DNA of 64,000 nt from Alloalcanivorax marinus (GTDB lineage: Bacteria > Pseudomonadota > Gammaproteobacteria > Pseudomonadales > Alcanivoracaceae). The notes below the pieces were generated by a model. That model saw only the letters and a program-made list of their open reading frames with translations. It was not told the origin of the DNA and did not search any database. Shown in pieces: positions 45,858-55,923 of this stretch. The stretch is taken from positions 868,001 to 932,000 of the forward strand of contig NZ_JAEKJB010000008.1 of the NCBI RefSeq assembly GCF_016785095.1, written 5' to 3'. Every line of letters starts with the position of its first letter. Within the stretch, counting starts at the first letter, position 1. The position numbers were made by a program, and so were the translations under genes.

Positions 45858-46844
45858 CTAATGATGGTCGTCGGTGCGGCGAAAGCGATCCAGGATCACC
45901 GCAAGAATGATGACAACGCCAACCGCGAGCGTTTGGTAGTACGCTGAAACGCCGATCATGTTCATAACATTCGAAAGCAAGGTAAGTACCAGAACACCGA
46001 TAAATACCTGACGGATTCCGCCGGCGCCTCCGGTAAGCGCCACGCCGCCCAGAACCACTGCGGCAAGGGATTGCAAGGTAAGATTGGGTGCGGCGACCGG
46101 CTGCGCGGAACTGGTCCATGCGGTCAATACCACCGCCCCTACACCGGCACAGAAGCCACTGACCATGTACACCAGGACGGTATAAAAACGTACGTTCACG
46201 CCGGATTTCGCGGCTGCGGAAGCATTCGATCCAATCGCATAGACATAACGGCCAAATAAAGTATGGCGCAACAGGACCGTTACCAACACGGTGAGCAGTA
46301 ACGCTATCCAGACGGTATTGGGAACACCCAGCAATGACCCGAATCCGATCAGATCCACGAAGTCAGCCGGAACGTCATACAAAGGAACGCCGCCCGAAAG
46401 AATCAATGCCAGTGCTTTTGCGACCGATAACATGCCAAGCGTGATCACAAGAGGCGAGGTATTGAACCAAGCTATGATCAGTCCGGAAACCATGCCGAGT
46501 AAGACACTGGCGATAAGCATGGTCATGATCCCCATAACCATACCCTGATCAATCATAACCATGGTTCCCGCGACTCCGGCGAATGACATAACAGAAGCCA
46601 GTGAAAGGTCCAGACCACCACGAATGATCGCGACCGCTTGCCCCAGCGACAAGATCAGTAGCGGCACGGCCTGACGTGCCAGATTCAACATATTGTCGCC
46701 GGTGAAAAACTGGGGCTGAATTATTCCGGCAATCAATCCGGTAACAACAATGAATAAGGGCAGTATCCAATCCGACAGGGATAGCGAAGCCGACCTTCCC
46801 GCATACATTGATGCATCGGAAGAAGGGCGTGTCTCGGTGTTCAT
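45858..46844 (-). CDS. ABC transporter permease, RbsC-like
   Basis: A 328-residue inner-membrane permease with 8-10 hydrophobic segments. The family motif LSLGQAVAIIRGGLDLSLASVMSFAG and GGVALTGGAGGIRQVFIGVLVL are characteristic of the RbsC/XylH (CUT2) family. It overlaps the ATPase gene as ATGA. CUT2 systems usually import sugars, but several carry purines, autoinducer-2 or aromatic compounds; the catabolic neighbours favour a non-sugar substrate. Confidence 0.9.
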   Translation of the reverse strand: MNTETRPSSDASMYAGRSASLSLSDWILPLFIVVTGLIAGIIQPQFFTGDNMLNLARQAVPLLILSLGQAVAIIRGGLDLSLASVMSFAGVAGTMVMIDQGMVMGIMTMLIASVLLGMVSGLIIAWFNTSPLVITLGMLSVAKALALILSGGVPLYDVPADFVDLIGFGSLLGVPNTVWIALLLTVLVTVLLRHTLFGRYVYAIGSNASAAAKSGVNVRFYTVLVYMVSGFCAGVGAVVLTAWTSSAQPVAAPNLTLQSLAAVVLGGVALTGGAGGIRQVFIGVLVLTLLSNVMNMIGVSAYYQTLAVGVVIILAVILDRFRRTDDHH

Positions 46845-48445
46845 GAATGGTTCTCCCGAATAGCCTGGGTACTGGTATCCAGGCACTGACTTCCGACCAC
46901 GTCCGCGACTATGGCCGCTTTATCTTCCTCCGTGGGGCTCCCGTAGATTCCCGCGACCTTGCCGTCGGAGAAGGTCCAAACCGTATCGCAGAGTTCAATA
47001 GTTTCTGGTAAATCACTCGACATGACGACCACCCCGATGCCCGTGGCGGCAATGGCGCGGATGCGCAGGTGGATATGTCGTTTTGCTTCCAGATCGACAC
47101 CAGCGGTAGGTTCCTCAAGTACCAACACCCGCCGCGCCGCAGCCATTGCTCGAACCAGAAGAATCTTTTGCTGGTTTCCCCCGCTCAAGCTGGTAATAGG
47201 ATCAGCACTATGGGAAAACTTAACTTGCGCTTCGCGGAGTAACTCGTCGGCACAGCGTGCCTCCTTACCGGAATTGATGAAGCCCAATCTGCTCACCGAC
47301 CGCAGCTGGGTTAGCATCAGGTTTTCGCTGATTGAGCAACCGGGGAGTACACCGTTACTGGCGCGGCCGGCAGCCAGATACGACACACCCAGACGGTGTG
47401 CATGAGCCAGATCACGGGGTCGATAGCGCAGCCCGTCGAGCTGAAAGGTAACCGGTCTCATATCAGCGGTGGGAACCAGTCCAACCAACGCCTTTACCAG
47501 CGTTTCCGAGCCGCAACCGACCACCCCATATAGGCCCAGTACTTCACCACGCCCAACGGTAAGCATGCGCGGCCCATCAAAGGTAGGCATTCTTTCGATG
47601 TCGAGAAGGCGCGGGAACCCACGCTCCGATGCCTCTCGACGGCGACCGCTTTTCTGGGATTTTCCCGTGAGACGCTTCACGATATGATCCGCATCTATGT
47701 CGGAGGTGACCGGGAATGATTGTGCTACCCGGCCATCGCGCATCACCGTTACATGATCTCCCACCGTCAGCACGTCATCGATATGGTGCGTGACCAGCAC
47801 TGTCGCGAGCCCGTTGTCGCGAAGCGTCCTCAATACAGCAAAGAAACGTTCCTTCTCGACCGCGCCCAGCATGGCGGTGGGCTCGTCAAAGATAATCAGC
47901 GATGGATCGGACATCAGCGACTTTCCGATTTCAACCAGCTGTTGCACCGCCACGGGAAAATGCCGCACTTCCTTTTCCATATCGATATGGGCGAGACCCA
48001 AACGCTCCAGAATCAGAGCGACCTTATCCCGTTCCTTGCGACGCGACACGAGGCAAAGCGGCGATCGGCCGGGCTCCGACCCGAGCCACAGATTAGCTCG
48101 TACCGAGAGGTGGGGAGCCAATGACAGTTCCTGGTAAACCATGACGATACCGGCAGCGCGGGCGGCACGAGGATTGTCGAATACAACCTGGCTTCCGTCA
48201 TGGATGATCTCGCCCAGGTCAGCGCCATGCAGACCACAGATAATCTTTCCCACCGTGGATTTACCCGCTCCGTTTTCGCCTAAGACGCAATGGATCTTAC
48301 CTTTCAGAAACACCATGGATACCTGGCTCAGAGCCTGAGTGGCACCAAACCGTTTACTGATGGAACGAACCTCAAGCAGGACCTGGCTACTCGTATCACC
48401 TGGACTAAACGAAGGTTCGGTCGCCTTTTGCATGGATACACTCAT
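46841..48445 (-). CDS. ABC transporter ATP-binding protein, RbsA-like
   Basis: A 534-residue duplicated ATPase. Domain 1 has a canonical Walker A GENGAGKST (56-64) and Walker B LIIFDEPTAML. Domain 2 has a degenerate Walker A (GVVGCGSETL), normal for this family, with signature LSGGNQQKILLVRAMA and Walker B VLVLEEPTAGVD. It energises the RbsC-like permease encoded next. No second permease is present, as in Rbs-type importers. Confidence 0.92.
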   Translation of the reverse strand: MSVSMQKATEPSFSPGDTSSQVLLEVRSISKRFGATQALSQVSMVFLKGKIHCVLGENGAGKSTVGKIICGLHGADLGEIIHDGSQVVFDNPRAARAAGIVMVYQELSLAPHLSVRANLWLGSEPGRSPLCLVSRRKERDKVALILERLGLAHIDMEKEVRHFPVAVQQLVEIGKSLMSDPSLIIFDEPTAMLGAVEKERFFAVLRTLRDNGLATVLVTHHIDDVLTVGDHVTVMRDGRVAQSFPVTSDIDADHIVKRLTGKSQKSGRRREASERGFPRLLDIERMPTFDGPRMLTVGRGEVLGLYGVVGCGSETLVKALVGLVPTADMRPVTFQLDGLRYRPRDLAHAHRLGVSYLAAGRASNGVLPGCSISENLMLTQLRSVSRLGFINSGKEARCADELLREAQVKFSHSADPITSLSGGNQQKILLVRAMAAARRVLVLEEPTAGVDLEAKRHIHLRIRAIAATGIGVVVMSSDLPETIELCDTVWTFSDGKVAGIYGSPTEEDKAAIVADVVGSQCLDTSTQAIRENHS

Positions 48446-48459
48446 CAGCTGTACTCCGG

Positions 48460-49518
48460 CTATTGAAGTGCGGGTACTTTCCAGGACTTCGGAGGAATTT
48501 CATAAATCTGGAAAGGATGGGTATCAACATTCTTCGGCGTGATCAGCGTTGGGGGGACGTTGAAGTGGGGGTAGCCCAGGCCGTCTTCCGAAGCCGCTTC
48601 CAGGTTGGGTAGTGGCTTATTCTCCATTTCCCGGATAGCGTATTGAACAATCAGGCGTCCCATTATGATGCCCGGCTCGGACACCACTGCCAGCATGCGA
48701 CCATCCTTGATCATGGGAACGGCCTGGCGAACCATGGAGCTGCTGACAACGCTCACCTTTCGGTTTTGTTGACGAACCGCCTGAGCCGCCCCCATGCCGA
48801 GGGAGATTTCCGGGGTGTAGATGAAGTTGATGTCACGGTTGCGCAATAGCAGATCTGAGGCCCGCGTCAGGCCAGCCTGCAGACCCAGCTCCCCTCCGAA
48901 TGAACCGTCCAGCACTGTCATCGAATTACATTTAGAGGCTGCCTCGGTAAATCCCACATAGCGCAAACGAACCCATTCGGCTCCCGCCGGGCCAGGGATG
49001 GTGGCCACGGTCTTTTTGTCCGCTCCGCTATTGCACACTGCCTTCGCCAACGCGGAGCCAATTGACCGGTCGTCTTGAAGCACACCGAAGTCAACATTCG
49101 GGCTGTTTACCGGAATCCCCACCGAAGCGACCTTCATGCCGGCGCTTTTCAGTGATTTTATGATCGGGTCATAGCCGTCATAGGCCGCCGGCGCGAGTAC
49201 CGCGATATCAGCTTTCAGGTTCTTAATCGATTCCAACTGCGCAAATTGCTCACGGACATTGCCATAGGCCCCCGCCACCGATACCTGTAAAACATTGACA
49301 CCAGCCCGCTTTGCTTCGTCGGTAATGCCGTAAACGATTCCTTTATAGAAATCGTCATGTAGGTGAACGACCGTGACGCCGATAGTGAACGGCTTCTCCG
49401 CTTTAAGAGGCTCAATCAAACCAACCAGACGGTCTTCTTCTTGAGCTTGGGCGAGTCCACCGAACACGAGCCCCCCCAGACACAAAAAGCGCATCGCCGT
49501 GATTATGAAATTTTTCAT
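48460..49518 (-). CDS. ABC transporter periplasmic substrate-binding protein, RbsB-like
   Basis: A 352-residue periplasmic binding protein. A signal peptide (about 1-24, ending in GGLAQAQ) precedes a type I binding fold (FTIGVTVVHLHDDFYKGIVYG). The ATG at 49518 has GGAG upstream. It delivers substrate to the RbsAC-like importer. The sequence also recalls TorT-like proteins, so ligand type cannot be inferred. A 65-nt gap separates it from the amidohydrolase gene. Confidence 0.9.
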   Translation of the reverse strand: MKNFIITAMRFLCLGGLVFGGLAQAQEEDRLVGLIEPLKAEKPFTIGVTVVHLHDDFYKGIVYGITDEAKRAGVNVLQVSVAGAYGNVREQFAQLESIKNLKADIAVLAPAAYDGYDPIIKSLKSAGMKVASVGIPVNSPNVDFGVLQDDRSIGSALAKAVCNSGADKKTVATIPGPAGAEWVRLRYVGFTEAASKCNSMTVLDGSFGGELGLQAGLTRASDLLLRNRDINFIYTPEISLGMGAAQAVRQQNRKVSVVSSSMVRQAVPMIKDGRMLAVVSEPGIIMGRLIVQYAIREMENKPLPNLEAASEDGLGYPHFNVPPTLITPKNVDTHPFQIYEIPPKSWKVPALQ

Positions 49519-49583
49519 TGTGTTTCTCCGCGATAATGGTAAGGCATTCATAAAAAATAAAAATTCCAGTTCTCAAGGCGCGT

Positions 49584-50942
49584 TTATCGGACGACGACCC
49601 CCAAGCCCTTTTCTTCATCGAACTCATAAAGGCCATCAAGAAATATCTTGGTCTTCTCGTACCATTTCCTTTGCCTTGGCTGATCCGGAGCTCTGTCAAT
49701 CGGTCGTCCTCCCTTGAAGATAAAATCAAACGATCGGGGACGTTGCAGAATCCGGATGTCCTTGGTTGGATCTCCAGGCACCACCAGAACATCACCGAGG
49801 CGACCGGCTTCGAGTTTCCCGATTTCATGGCCATAGCGAGGGAAAAGGCGCGTAGCGGCGAGCGTATTGGCGTGGATTGCTTGCAAGGGCGTCAGGCCAA
49901 GATGCGTGGTGAAAATTTCCATTTCACGAGCGTGCCATTGGCCATAAGGAACCGGCGACCAACCGCTTTCACTACCGGCGATCATCGGTATGCCGGCATC
50001 ATAAGCACGGCGTAGATTCTCAGAAGCCGCTTCCAACTCTGCCTGGAAAGCGCTGGCGCTGGACGCGCCCGCCAGGGATTGCTTTGCTTCCAGAATATTA
50101 ACGAGAAGAGTCAGCGTTGGCGTGATAACACAGTTGTTCTTGATACATGCTTCAATACCCTCGTCATCAATAAACGAGGCATGAAAAATGTTGTCGAATC
50201 CGGCCCGCGCTGACAACAGCACGGAATCCCTCGAGCGTGCATGCACGCTGCAAATCCGGCCCAGGCGATGCGTTTCCTCGGCCATGATGCGGAATTCCTC
50301 GTATGTAAACGCGGAGGAACCTAAAGCATCCGGCGTGATCAGGTTGTCGTTCGAACCGGAGACCTTGATGGCATCCACTTCATCCTTGACCTGATAGCGA
50401 ATCGCCTCAACCAGGTCATCACGGTTTTTCACCAGTACGGCGCTTTGCCCCGGTGGAAATTCCATACCGTTAGGAAACGAGTCCTCGAGGCCCTGATGAT
50501 TGGTCAACTGCTTTCCGGAAACAGTGAAACGTGGCCCTTCGAACATGCCGGTATCTATGGCGTCACGCACCGCTTGAGCGATGTTGTAAGTGGTGGCGGC
50601 ATCGAAAGCGCTGGTCACGCCGGCCTGCAATACCTTTTTGGCGTAATAGATAGCTTTCGCGGTTCGGAATTCGACCGGTGTGTAAAGCGCGTTTTCTTCC
50701 TCGGAACGGGATTCACCAAAGGAGATATGTGTATGGCCATCTACCAGGCCTGGCAAAATTGATCGATCTGGCAGATCAATAATTTCCAGTTGCGAATCAA
50801 GATATTTTTGCGGCAGGGCGCGGACTTCTCCAACCCAACCAATACGCTCCCCTTCCATTACCAGGGCACCTTGTTCAATCGGATCATCCAAGGTGCCGTC
50901 AATGATTCGTCCTTTCAGTATGTAACCACGCGGGTTCGTCAT
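49584..50942 (-). CDS. amidohydrolase-superfamily metal-dependent hydrolase
   Basis: A 452-residue protein of the imidazolonepropionase/prolidase-like amidohydrolases. Metal ligands: DGHTH with His70 and His72, possible Lys193 (DAIKVSG), His234 (SVHARS) and His254 (IFHASF). The position normally held by the catalytic Asp reads GSESGWS with Glu325, an unusual substitution. It likely cleaves a cyclic amide, lactam or C-N bond. Its order in the operon, next to the alpha/beta hydrolase, suggests an early hydrolytic step. Confidence 0.85.
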   Translation of the reverse strand: MTNPRGYILKGRIIDGTLDDPIEQGALVMEGERIGWVGEVRALPQKYLDSQLEIIDLPDRSILPGLVDGHTHISFGESRSEEENALYTPVEFRTAKAIYYAKKVLQAGVTSAFDAATTYNIAQAVRDAIDTGMFEGPRFTVSGKQLTNHQGLEDSFPNGMEFPPGQSAVLVKNRDDLVEAIRYQVKDEVDAIKVSGSNDNLITPDALGSSAFTYEEFRIMAEETHRLGRICSVHARSRDSVLLSARAGFDNIFHASFIDDEGIEACIKNNCVITPTLTLLVNILEAKQSLAGASSASAFQAELEAASENLRRAYDAGIPMIAGSESGWSPVPYGQWHAREMEIFTTHLGLTPLQAIHANTLAATRLFPRYGHEIGKLEAGRLGDVLVVPGDPTKDIRILQRPRSFDFIFKGGRPIDRAPDQPRQRKWYEKTKIFLDGLYEFDEEKGLGVVVR

Positions 50943-50972
50943 GGAGATTCTCCTGGGGAAACTGGGTCAATA

Positions 50973-51794
50973 TCAGTGGGGCTGGAAGACGGCATCGAAC
51001 AGATCAGTAGCCAGCGCCAAGAAGGTTTCACGTCGTTCGAAAGCCACGGAATGCGAGCACTGGCGAAGCAAGGTAAGATCTGCCCGAGGTAAACTTCCTG
51101 CGATATGAATCGAGCTGGAGGGAGGAAATGCGATGTCATCGCGACCGTGTAGCAAAGCCACCGGGCACTGCACCCTGGCCAGAAGGTCGTCGCCGAGAAT
51201 CGCTGCCTCCACGTACCGGGCAGGGTCGCCTTCAAACATCCGATTGAAGTAATCGGCGTAGCCGGCTGCGAAAATCACCGGCTCCCGTGCCGACAAGTAG
51301 GCCTCATCGATAACCGAGTGATCATGAATCAGGCCCTTCAACGTGCTGACCAACTCTTCCCTATTAGTCGGACAACGCCAGGTTCGAGCCGTGGCCTGGT
51401 TCGGCTTGAAGGCTTTTCCCATGGTGCCCGTGGTCAGCACGGCGGCGATCCGCGGTTGGTCCACGGCGAGAGTCAGGGCCAGGGCACCAGACAGGGAATG
51501 GCCGATCACGCCTACCTTGTCTTGTTCAATGCGCGCCAGCATGGCCTCCGCCTGACGAACCCACATGGCAAAGTCAAAATACGGAGGCACGGCGCGGCGA
51601 TCACTTTTCCCAAAGCCAAGCAAATCCATGGCGAACACCTGGTAGCGCTCACACAGGGCCGGGAGCACTGAGCGCCAATTGCCCATGGAAGAAGCCCCGG
51701 GGCCTGAACCGTGCAGCAATAGCAGGGGCTTGCCCTTCCCCCCGTGGTAGTAAGCTACTGAACGTCCCTCGAATTCGAAGTTCTCTTGTTGCAC
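50973..51794 (-). CDS. alpha/beta-fold hydrolase
   Basis: A 273-residue hydrolase with a GTG start preceded by GGGGAG. The catalytic triad is visible: nucleophile Ser100 in GHSLSG, acid Asp219/220 in HGRDD, and His248 in QCSHSV. The oxyanion-hole segment HGSGPGASSMGNW resembles the meta-cleavage C-C hydrolases (MhpC/HsaD type), so it may split a ring-opening product; esterase function is the alternative. It is the first gene of the minus-strand catabolic operon, divergent from the GntR regulator. Confidence 0.87.
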   Translation of the reverse strand: MQQENFEFEGRSVAYYHGGKGKPLLLLHGSGPGASSMGNWRSVLPALCERYQVFAMDLLGFGKSDRRAVPPYFDFAMWVRQAEAMLARIEQDKVGVIGHSLSGALALTLAVDQPRIAAVLTTGTMGKAFKPNQATARTWRCPTNREELVSTLKGLIHDHSVIDEAYLSAREPVIFAAGYADYFNRMFEGDPARYVEAAILGDDLLARVQCPVALLHGRDDIAFPPSSSIHIAGSLPRADLTLLRQCSHSVAFERRETFLALATDLFDAVFQPH

Positions 51795-51834
51795 TCGCCG
51801 ACTCCCCTACACAGTGATCAATACCCTTTGATAA

Positions 51835-51858
51835 CTCATAAAATCCATTTTTTATGAG
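51835..51858. promoter_or_regulatory. candidate operator between catabolic operon and GntR gene
   Basis: Perfect 9-bp inverted repeat CTCATAAAA / TTTTATGAG with a 6-nt loop, in the 166-nt AT-rich divergent region. A related half-site (TTTTATGGATGAG) recurs at about 51907-51919. A TAGAAT -10 candidate for the regulator gene is at 51934-51939. It could be the GntR operator, although it does not match the TNGTNNNACNA pattern often seen for FadR-type regulators. Confidence 0.5.
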
Positions 51859-51960
51859 ATCATAGGATGCTTCATGCGATAACTGTGCCAAAACCATATT
51901 TTATTCTTTTATGGATGAGATCTTCTTAAGTGGTAGAATGCGTCTAAAAGTAGTTACACC

Positions 51961-52698
51961 ATGGAAAAAATCATGAAAAATCAACGGGAAACGAGAATGT
52001 TGAGCACTGCGGTGTTCGATGTGATTCGCGAGCGGATTCTCAATGGCGAGCTACTACCGGGGCAGAAGCTGAAGATCTCGCAACTTGCCGAAACCCACAA
52101 AGTGAGCCTCAACGTGGTGCGTGAAGCTCTGAATCGACTCACTGGAGAGCAATTGGTGGATCTTGCTCCCCAGCAAGGCTTCACCGTGCGGGCGCTTTCC
52201 GAGGATGATCTGATTGATCTGTTCGCGCAGCGCATCATCTTCGAAGGCATCGCCTTGCGGCAATCCATCATCAACGGTGACCTTGAATGGCAGTCAAGGG
52301 TCCTGGCGGCGCATCACCGGCTTAGCCGTACCCCTGCTGTTGACCCGGAGAATCCAGACCGTCTCAATCCGGAATGGCTGAGCCGGCATGAGGAATTCAA
52401 TGTCGTGATGATGGCCTGCTGCGGCAGTCCCCGGTTGATACAAATGGTTCGGCAACTGGCCGAGGCGGCGGCGTTGTACCAACGTGCCCTGTTACCCACC
52501 AGCGCCGACCGGGCTGAACGAAATAGTGAACACGATGATCTGCTTGAGGCTATTCTGGAAGGTGAGGCGGACAAGGCCGTGGTGATTCTGACCAGGCATC
52601 TCGAACAAACCCGGGACGTGATGCTTCCGGTGTTACGACAAGGAGGCGGGGTGCCTCAGGCGAATAAAAGAGCCGCGGTGCAATTGGTTGGAAAATAG
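51961..52698 (+). CDS. GntR-family transcriptional regulator (FCD/FadR subfamily)
   Basis: A 245-residue regulator. The winged helix spans about 15-80 (FDVIRERILNGELLPGQKLK, HKVSLNVVREALNRL), followed by an all-helical FCD effector domain with metal- or ligand-binding acidic/His residues. It is divergent from the catabolic operon and probably represses it until an intermediate binds. It ends 8 nt from the mnmE stop (convergent), marking the right edge of the accessory cluster. A second in-frame ATG at 51973 is possible. Confidence 0.9.
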   Translation: MEKIMKNQRETRMLSTAVFDVIRERILNGELLPGQKLKISQLAETHKVSLNVVREALNRLTGEQLVDLAPQQGFTVRALSEDDLIDLFAQRIIFEGIALRQSIINGDLEWQSRVLAAHHRLSRTPAVDPENPDRLNPEWLSRHEEFNVVMMACCGSPRLIQMVRQLAEAAALYQRALLPTSADRAERNSEHDDLLEAILEGEADKAVVILTRHLEQTRDVMLPVLRQGGGVPQANKRAAVQLVGK

Positions 52699-52706
52699 CC
52701 CCGGCT

Positions 52707-54083
52707 TTATTTACCGATACAGAAGGAAGAAAAAATCCGGCCGAGAAGATCATCGGCGGTAAAGGCGCCCGTGATTTCCTCCAGCGCGTGCTGGGCGGCA
52801 CGGAGATCCTCGGCGAGCAACTCACCGGCGGCGTGGGCGTGCAACTGGTCACGGCCCTTCGCCAGGGCCGCCAGGGCCTGTTCCAGGGCGGTGATGTGGC
52901 GGCGCCGGGCGGAGAAACGGCTTTGCCCGGTACCCTGGTAACCGGCGGCGGTCTTGAGATGGTCTCGCAGTTCCAGCAGGCCCTGGCCGGTGGCGGCGGA
53001 CAGCACGAAGGTATCCGGCAGGTTCGGGTGCGGACCCGGCGCCAGACCGCTCAGGTCGGCTTTGTTGAGCACCCGGGTCACCGGCAGGTCAAGGCCATCC
53101 AGCTCTTTCTGGCTGCTCGGTAGCAACCCGGCCAGGTCATCCAGATTCACCCCCGCCTCCTGGGAATCCACCACCACCAACAGGCGATCCGCTTTGCGGA
53201 TTTCCGCGAAGGCGCGCCGGATACCTTCCTGTTCCACCCGGTCCGGACTCTCCCTCAGACCGGCGGTATCGATCAGGTTAAGGGGCAGCCCGTCCAGTTG
53301 GATCGCTTCACGCAGGACATCCCGGGTGGTGCCGGCCACCTCGGTGACGATAGCGGCCTCGTGGCCGGCCAGGGCGTTCATCAGGGAGGATTTGCCGGCA
53401 TTGGGCTTGCCGGCGATTACCAGAGTCAGGCCTTCGCGTACCAGCCGGCCCTGGCGGGCACTGGCCAGCACCGCGCCGGCCTGGTCGATGACCCGGTCGA
53501 GATCGTCGGCGACACCGCCTTCGGAAAGAAAATCGATCTCTTCCTCCGGAAAATCGATGGCGGCCTCCACATAGATGCGCAACTGAATCAGTTGCTCGAC
53601 CAGGGCGTTCACCTCACGGGAAAACGCCCCTTGCAAGGAATGCACCGCGGCGCGAGCGGATTCCCGGGTGCCGGCGTCGATCAGATCGGCGATGGCCTCC
53701 GCCTGAGTCAGGTCCATCTTGTCGTTGAGAAAGGCGCGCTGGGAGAACTCCCCGGCCCGGGCCGGCCGACCACCGTGGTGTACGCAGGCGGCCACCAGGG
53801 CGTCCAGGATCACCGGCCCACCGTGCCCCTGCAGCTCCACCACGTCTTCGCCGGTGAAGGAACCCGGCGCCGGAAACCATAGCACCAGGCCCTCATCGAT
53901 GGTCTCGCCATCCGGATCACTGAAGCGAGCGAAATGGGCGGTGCGCGGCGTCAGTTCACGATCACCGATCAAAGCCCCGGCAATCCGCCTGGCGTCCGGT
54001 CCGGACAAACGCACCACGCCTACTCCACCCCGACCAGGAGCGGTGGCGACAGCGACGATGGTATCCGGAGCGGTAACAGACAT
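52707..54083 (-). CDS. mnmE: tRNA modification GTPase MnmE
   Basis: MnmE (TrmE) works with MnmG to modify wobble uridines. The 458-residue protein has an N-terminal formyl-THF-binding domain ([20 protein letters not shown]), an inserted G domain ([26 protein letters not shown]) and the invariant C-terminal CIGK. The ATG at 54083 gives the family N-terminus; a longer frame to 54125 would run through a perfect palindrome. It follows yidC. Confidence 0.97.
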   Translation of the reverse strand: MSVTAPDTIVAVATAPGRGGVGVVRLSGPDARRIAGALIGDRELTPRTAHFARFSDPDGETIDEGLVLWFPAPGSFTGEDVVELQGHGGPVILDALVAACVHHGGRPARAGEFSQRAFLNDKMDLTQAEAIADLIDAGTRESARAAVHSLQGAFSREVNALVEQLIQLRIYVEAAIDFPEEEIDFLSEGGVADDLDRVIDQAGAVLASARQGRLVREGLTLVIAGKPNAGKSSLMNALAGHEAAIVTEVAGTTRDVLREAIQLDGLPLNLIDTAGLRESPDRVEQEGIRRAFAEIRKADRLLVVVDSQEAGVNLDDLAGLLPSSQKELDGLDLPVTRVLNKADLSGLAPGPHPNLPDTFVLSAATGQGLLELRDHLKTAAGYQGTGQSRFSARRRHITALEQALAALAKGRDQLHAHAAGELLAEDLRAAQHALEEITGAFTADDLLGRIFSSFCIGK

Positions 54084-54100
54084 GAGGGAATTATACGCTG

Positions 54101-54124
54101 TGGGAGCGGCTAAAGCCGCTCCCA
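54101..54124. repeat. REP-like perfect palindrome between yidC and mnmE
   Basis: TGGGAGCGGCT and AGCCGCTCCCA form a perfect 11-bp stem with a 2-nt loop. It shares the GGAGCGGCTNNAGCCGC core of the repeat at 4509-4566, next to mnmG. It may be a dispersed REP element or affect read-through from yidC. Confidence 0.72.
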
Positions 54125-54141
54125 TGCGTGGCGCGGATCGG

Positions 54142-55881
54142 TCAGCTTCCGCTTTCGATCTTGCGGGTGATCACGTATTGCTGACCGATGGACAACAGGT
54201 TGTTGGTCAGCCAGTACAGCACCAGACCGGCCGGGAACCACAGCATGAACACCGAGAAGATCAGCGGCATCCACTTCATAACCTGGGCCTGGGTAGGGTC
54301 CGCGGGAGTCGGGTTCAGGCGGGTCTGCAGGAACATGGACGCGCCCATCAGGATCGGCAGCACGAAGTACGGGTCCATCACCGACAGGTCATTGATCCAC
54401 AGGAAGAACGGGGCCTGGCGCAGCTCCACGGATTCCAGCAGCACATAGTACAGGGAGATGAACACCGGCATCTGCACCAGCATCGGCAGACAGCCGCCCA
54501 GCGGATTGATCTTTTCGCGCTGGAACAGCTTCATGGTTTCCTGCTGCTGCTTCTGACGGTCGCTCTTGTATTCTTCCTTGATGCGCTGCATTTCCGGAGC
54601 CACCTTGCGCATCTTCGCCATGGAGCGATAGCTGGTGGCACTGAGCTTGAAGAACAGCATCTTGATGATGAACGTCAGCAGGATGATGGCGACGCCCCAG
54701 TTGCCGACGCCAAACCCGAGATCCAGGTCCAGGCCAAACAGGTCCAGCTGGCCGCTTTGCAGGAACACCAGCACGTGGAAGATCGGCTGGGCGATGAACC
54801 ACAGCCAGCCGTAGTCCACGGTCATGTTCAGGCCGGGGCTGATCGCCTGCAGATGGTCCTGAACCTTGGGGCCGGTGTAGAACTCGGCGTAGAACACCTT
54901 CTCCTCGCCCGGTGCCACTTCCTGGTTGCCGCCCACGAAGCGCAGCAGGTACTCGTCCCGGTTCTGGCGGTACACCGTGGAATAGGTGTAGCGGCCCTGC
55001 GCATCCGGCACCCAGGCGGACACGAAGTAGTGCTGGAGCATGGCGATCCAGCCGCCTTCCTGAGTCAGCTTGAGCGGGTCTTCCTGAATATCATCGAACG
55101 GCAGCTTGTTGTAGGGCTTTTCGGCGCTCCAGTAGGCGGCTCCCAGATAGGTCGGCATGGGGATGAAGCCCTGGGTGCTCTTGCCCGGGTCCTCGCTGCC
55201 GTCCCGCTTGATCTGGCCGTACAGGGCGCCCTGCCAGGGCTGATTGCCGTTATTGCGAACAATATGGCTGACCCGGACCAGGTAGCTGCCACGCTCGAAG
55301 GTATAGCGTTTGATGATCCGTACACCACCGCCCTGATCCAGGGTCAGGTCCACGTTCAGTTCCTTTTCACCGTCGCCCAGGCTGTAGCTGGTACGGGCGG
55401 TGGACCAGGTAGGGCGTCCCTCTCGGGTATCGGTGCCGTTGGGGCCAACCAGCCCGCTCTGCGCCACATAGGTCCGGGTGGCGTCATTTTCCAGCAGCAC
55501 GAAGGGTTGATCCGGTGTGTTGGCGTGGCGGGGGTATTCCGGTAGCGCCACTCGCACCACGTCGCCACCCACTGGATTGATCTCCAGTGTCAGCACGTCG
55601 GTCTTGACCTGGATACGGTCGGTCCCCTGTTCATCGGACCCGGCGGCATTACCGTCGTCAGCGGCGACGACGTCGGGCACCGCGCCGGGTTCCGGAGCGC
55701 TGTCCGGCTCGGGGAGCAGATGCTCCTCGTCCTGATCCGCGGCGGCGCCGTTATCGGGGGCGGAGGTCCGCTCCTGCACCACGGGGGTGTCCGGAGCCAT
55801 GTAGTCCTGTTGCCAGGCCTGGATCAGCAGGTAGGAAACAACGGCGATGCCGGTGATCACTAACGCTCGGGGGATATCCAT
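54142..55881 (-). CDS. yidC: membrane protein insertase YidC
   Basis: Inserts and folds inner-membrane proteins, alone or with SecYEG. The 579-residue length is typical of Gram-negative YidC. TM1 is near the N-terminus ([18 protein letters not shown]), followed by a variable acidic linker (about 35-100), a large periplasmic beta-sandwich (about 105-340) and the conserved five-TM core ([16 protein letters not shown] with the hydrophilic-groove Arg region ... YRSMAKM). It follows rnpA after 42 nt without the usual yidD. Confidence 0.97.
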   Translation of the reverse strand: MDIPRALVITGIAVVSYLLIQAWQQDYMAPDTPVVQERTSAPDNGAAADQDEEHLLPEPDSAPEPGAVPDVVAADDGNAAGSDEQGTDRIQVKTDVLTLEINPVGGDVVRVALPEYPRHANTPDQPFVLLENDATRTYVAQSGLVGPNGTDTREGRPTWSTARTSYSLGDGEKELNVDLTLDQGGGVRIIKRYTFERGSYLVRVSHIVRNNGNQPWQGALYGQIKRDGSEDPGKSTQGFIPMPTYLGAAYWSAEKPYNKLPFDDIQEDPLKLTQEGGWIAMLQHYFVSAWVPDAQGRYTYSTVYRQNRDEYLLRFVGGNQEVAPGEEKVFYAEFYTGPKVQDHLQAISPGLNMTVDYGWLWFIAQPIFHVLVFLQSGQLDLFGLDLDLGFGVGNWGVAIILLTFIIKMLFFKLSATSYRSMAKMRKVAPEMQRIKEEYKSDRQKQQQETMKLFQREKINPLGGCLPMLVQMPVFISLYYVLLESVELRQAPFFLWINDLSVMDPYFVLPILMGASMFLQTRLNPTPADPTQAQVMKWMPLIFSVFMLWFPAGLVLYWLTNNLLSIGQQYVITRKIESGS

Positions 55882-55923
55882 AGTCAGATTTAATTCTGGC
55901 GAGAAAAAGCGGACGGCAGTTTC

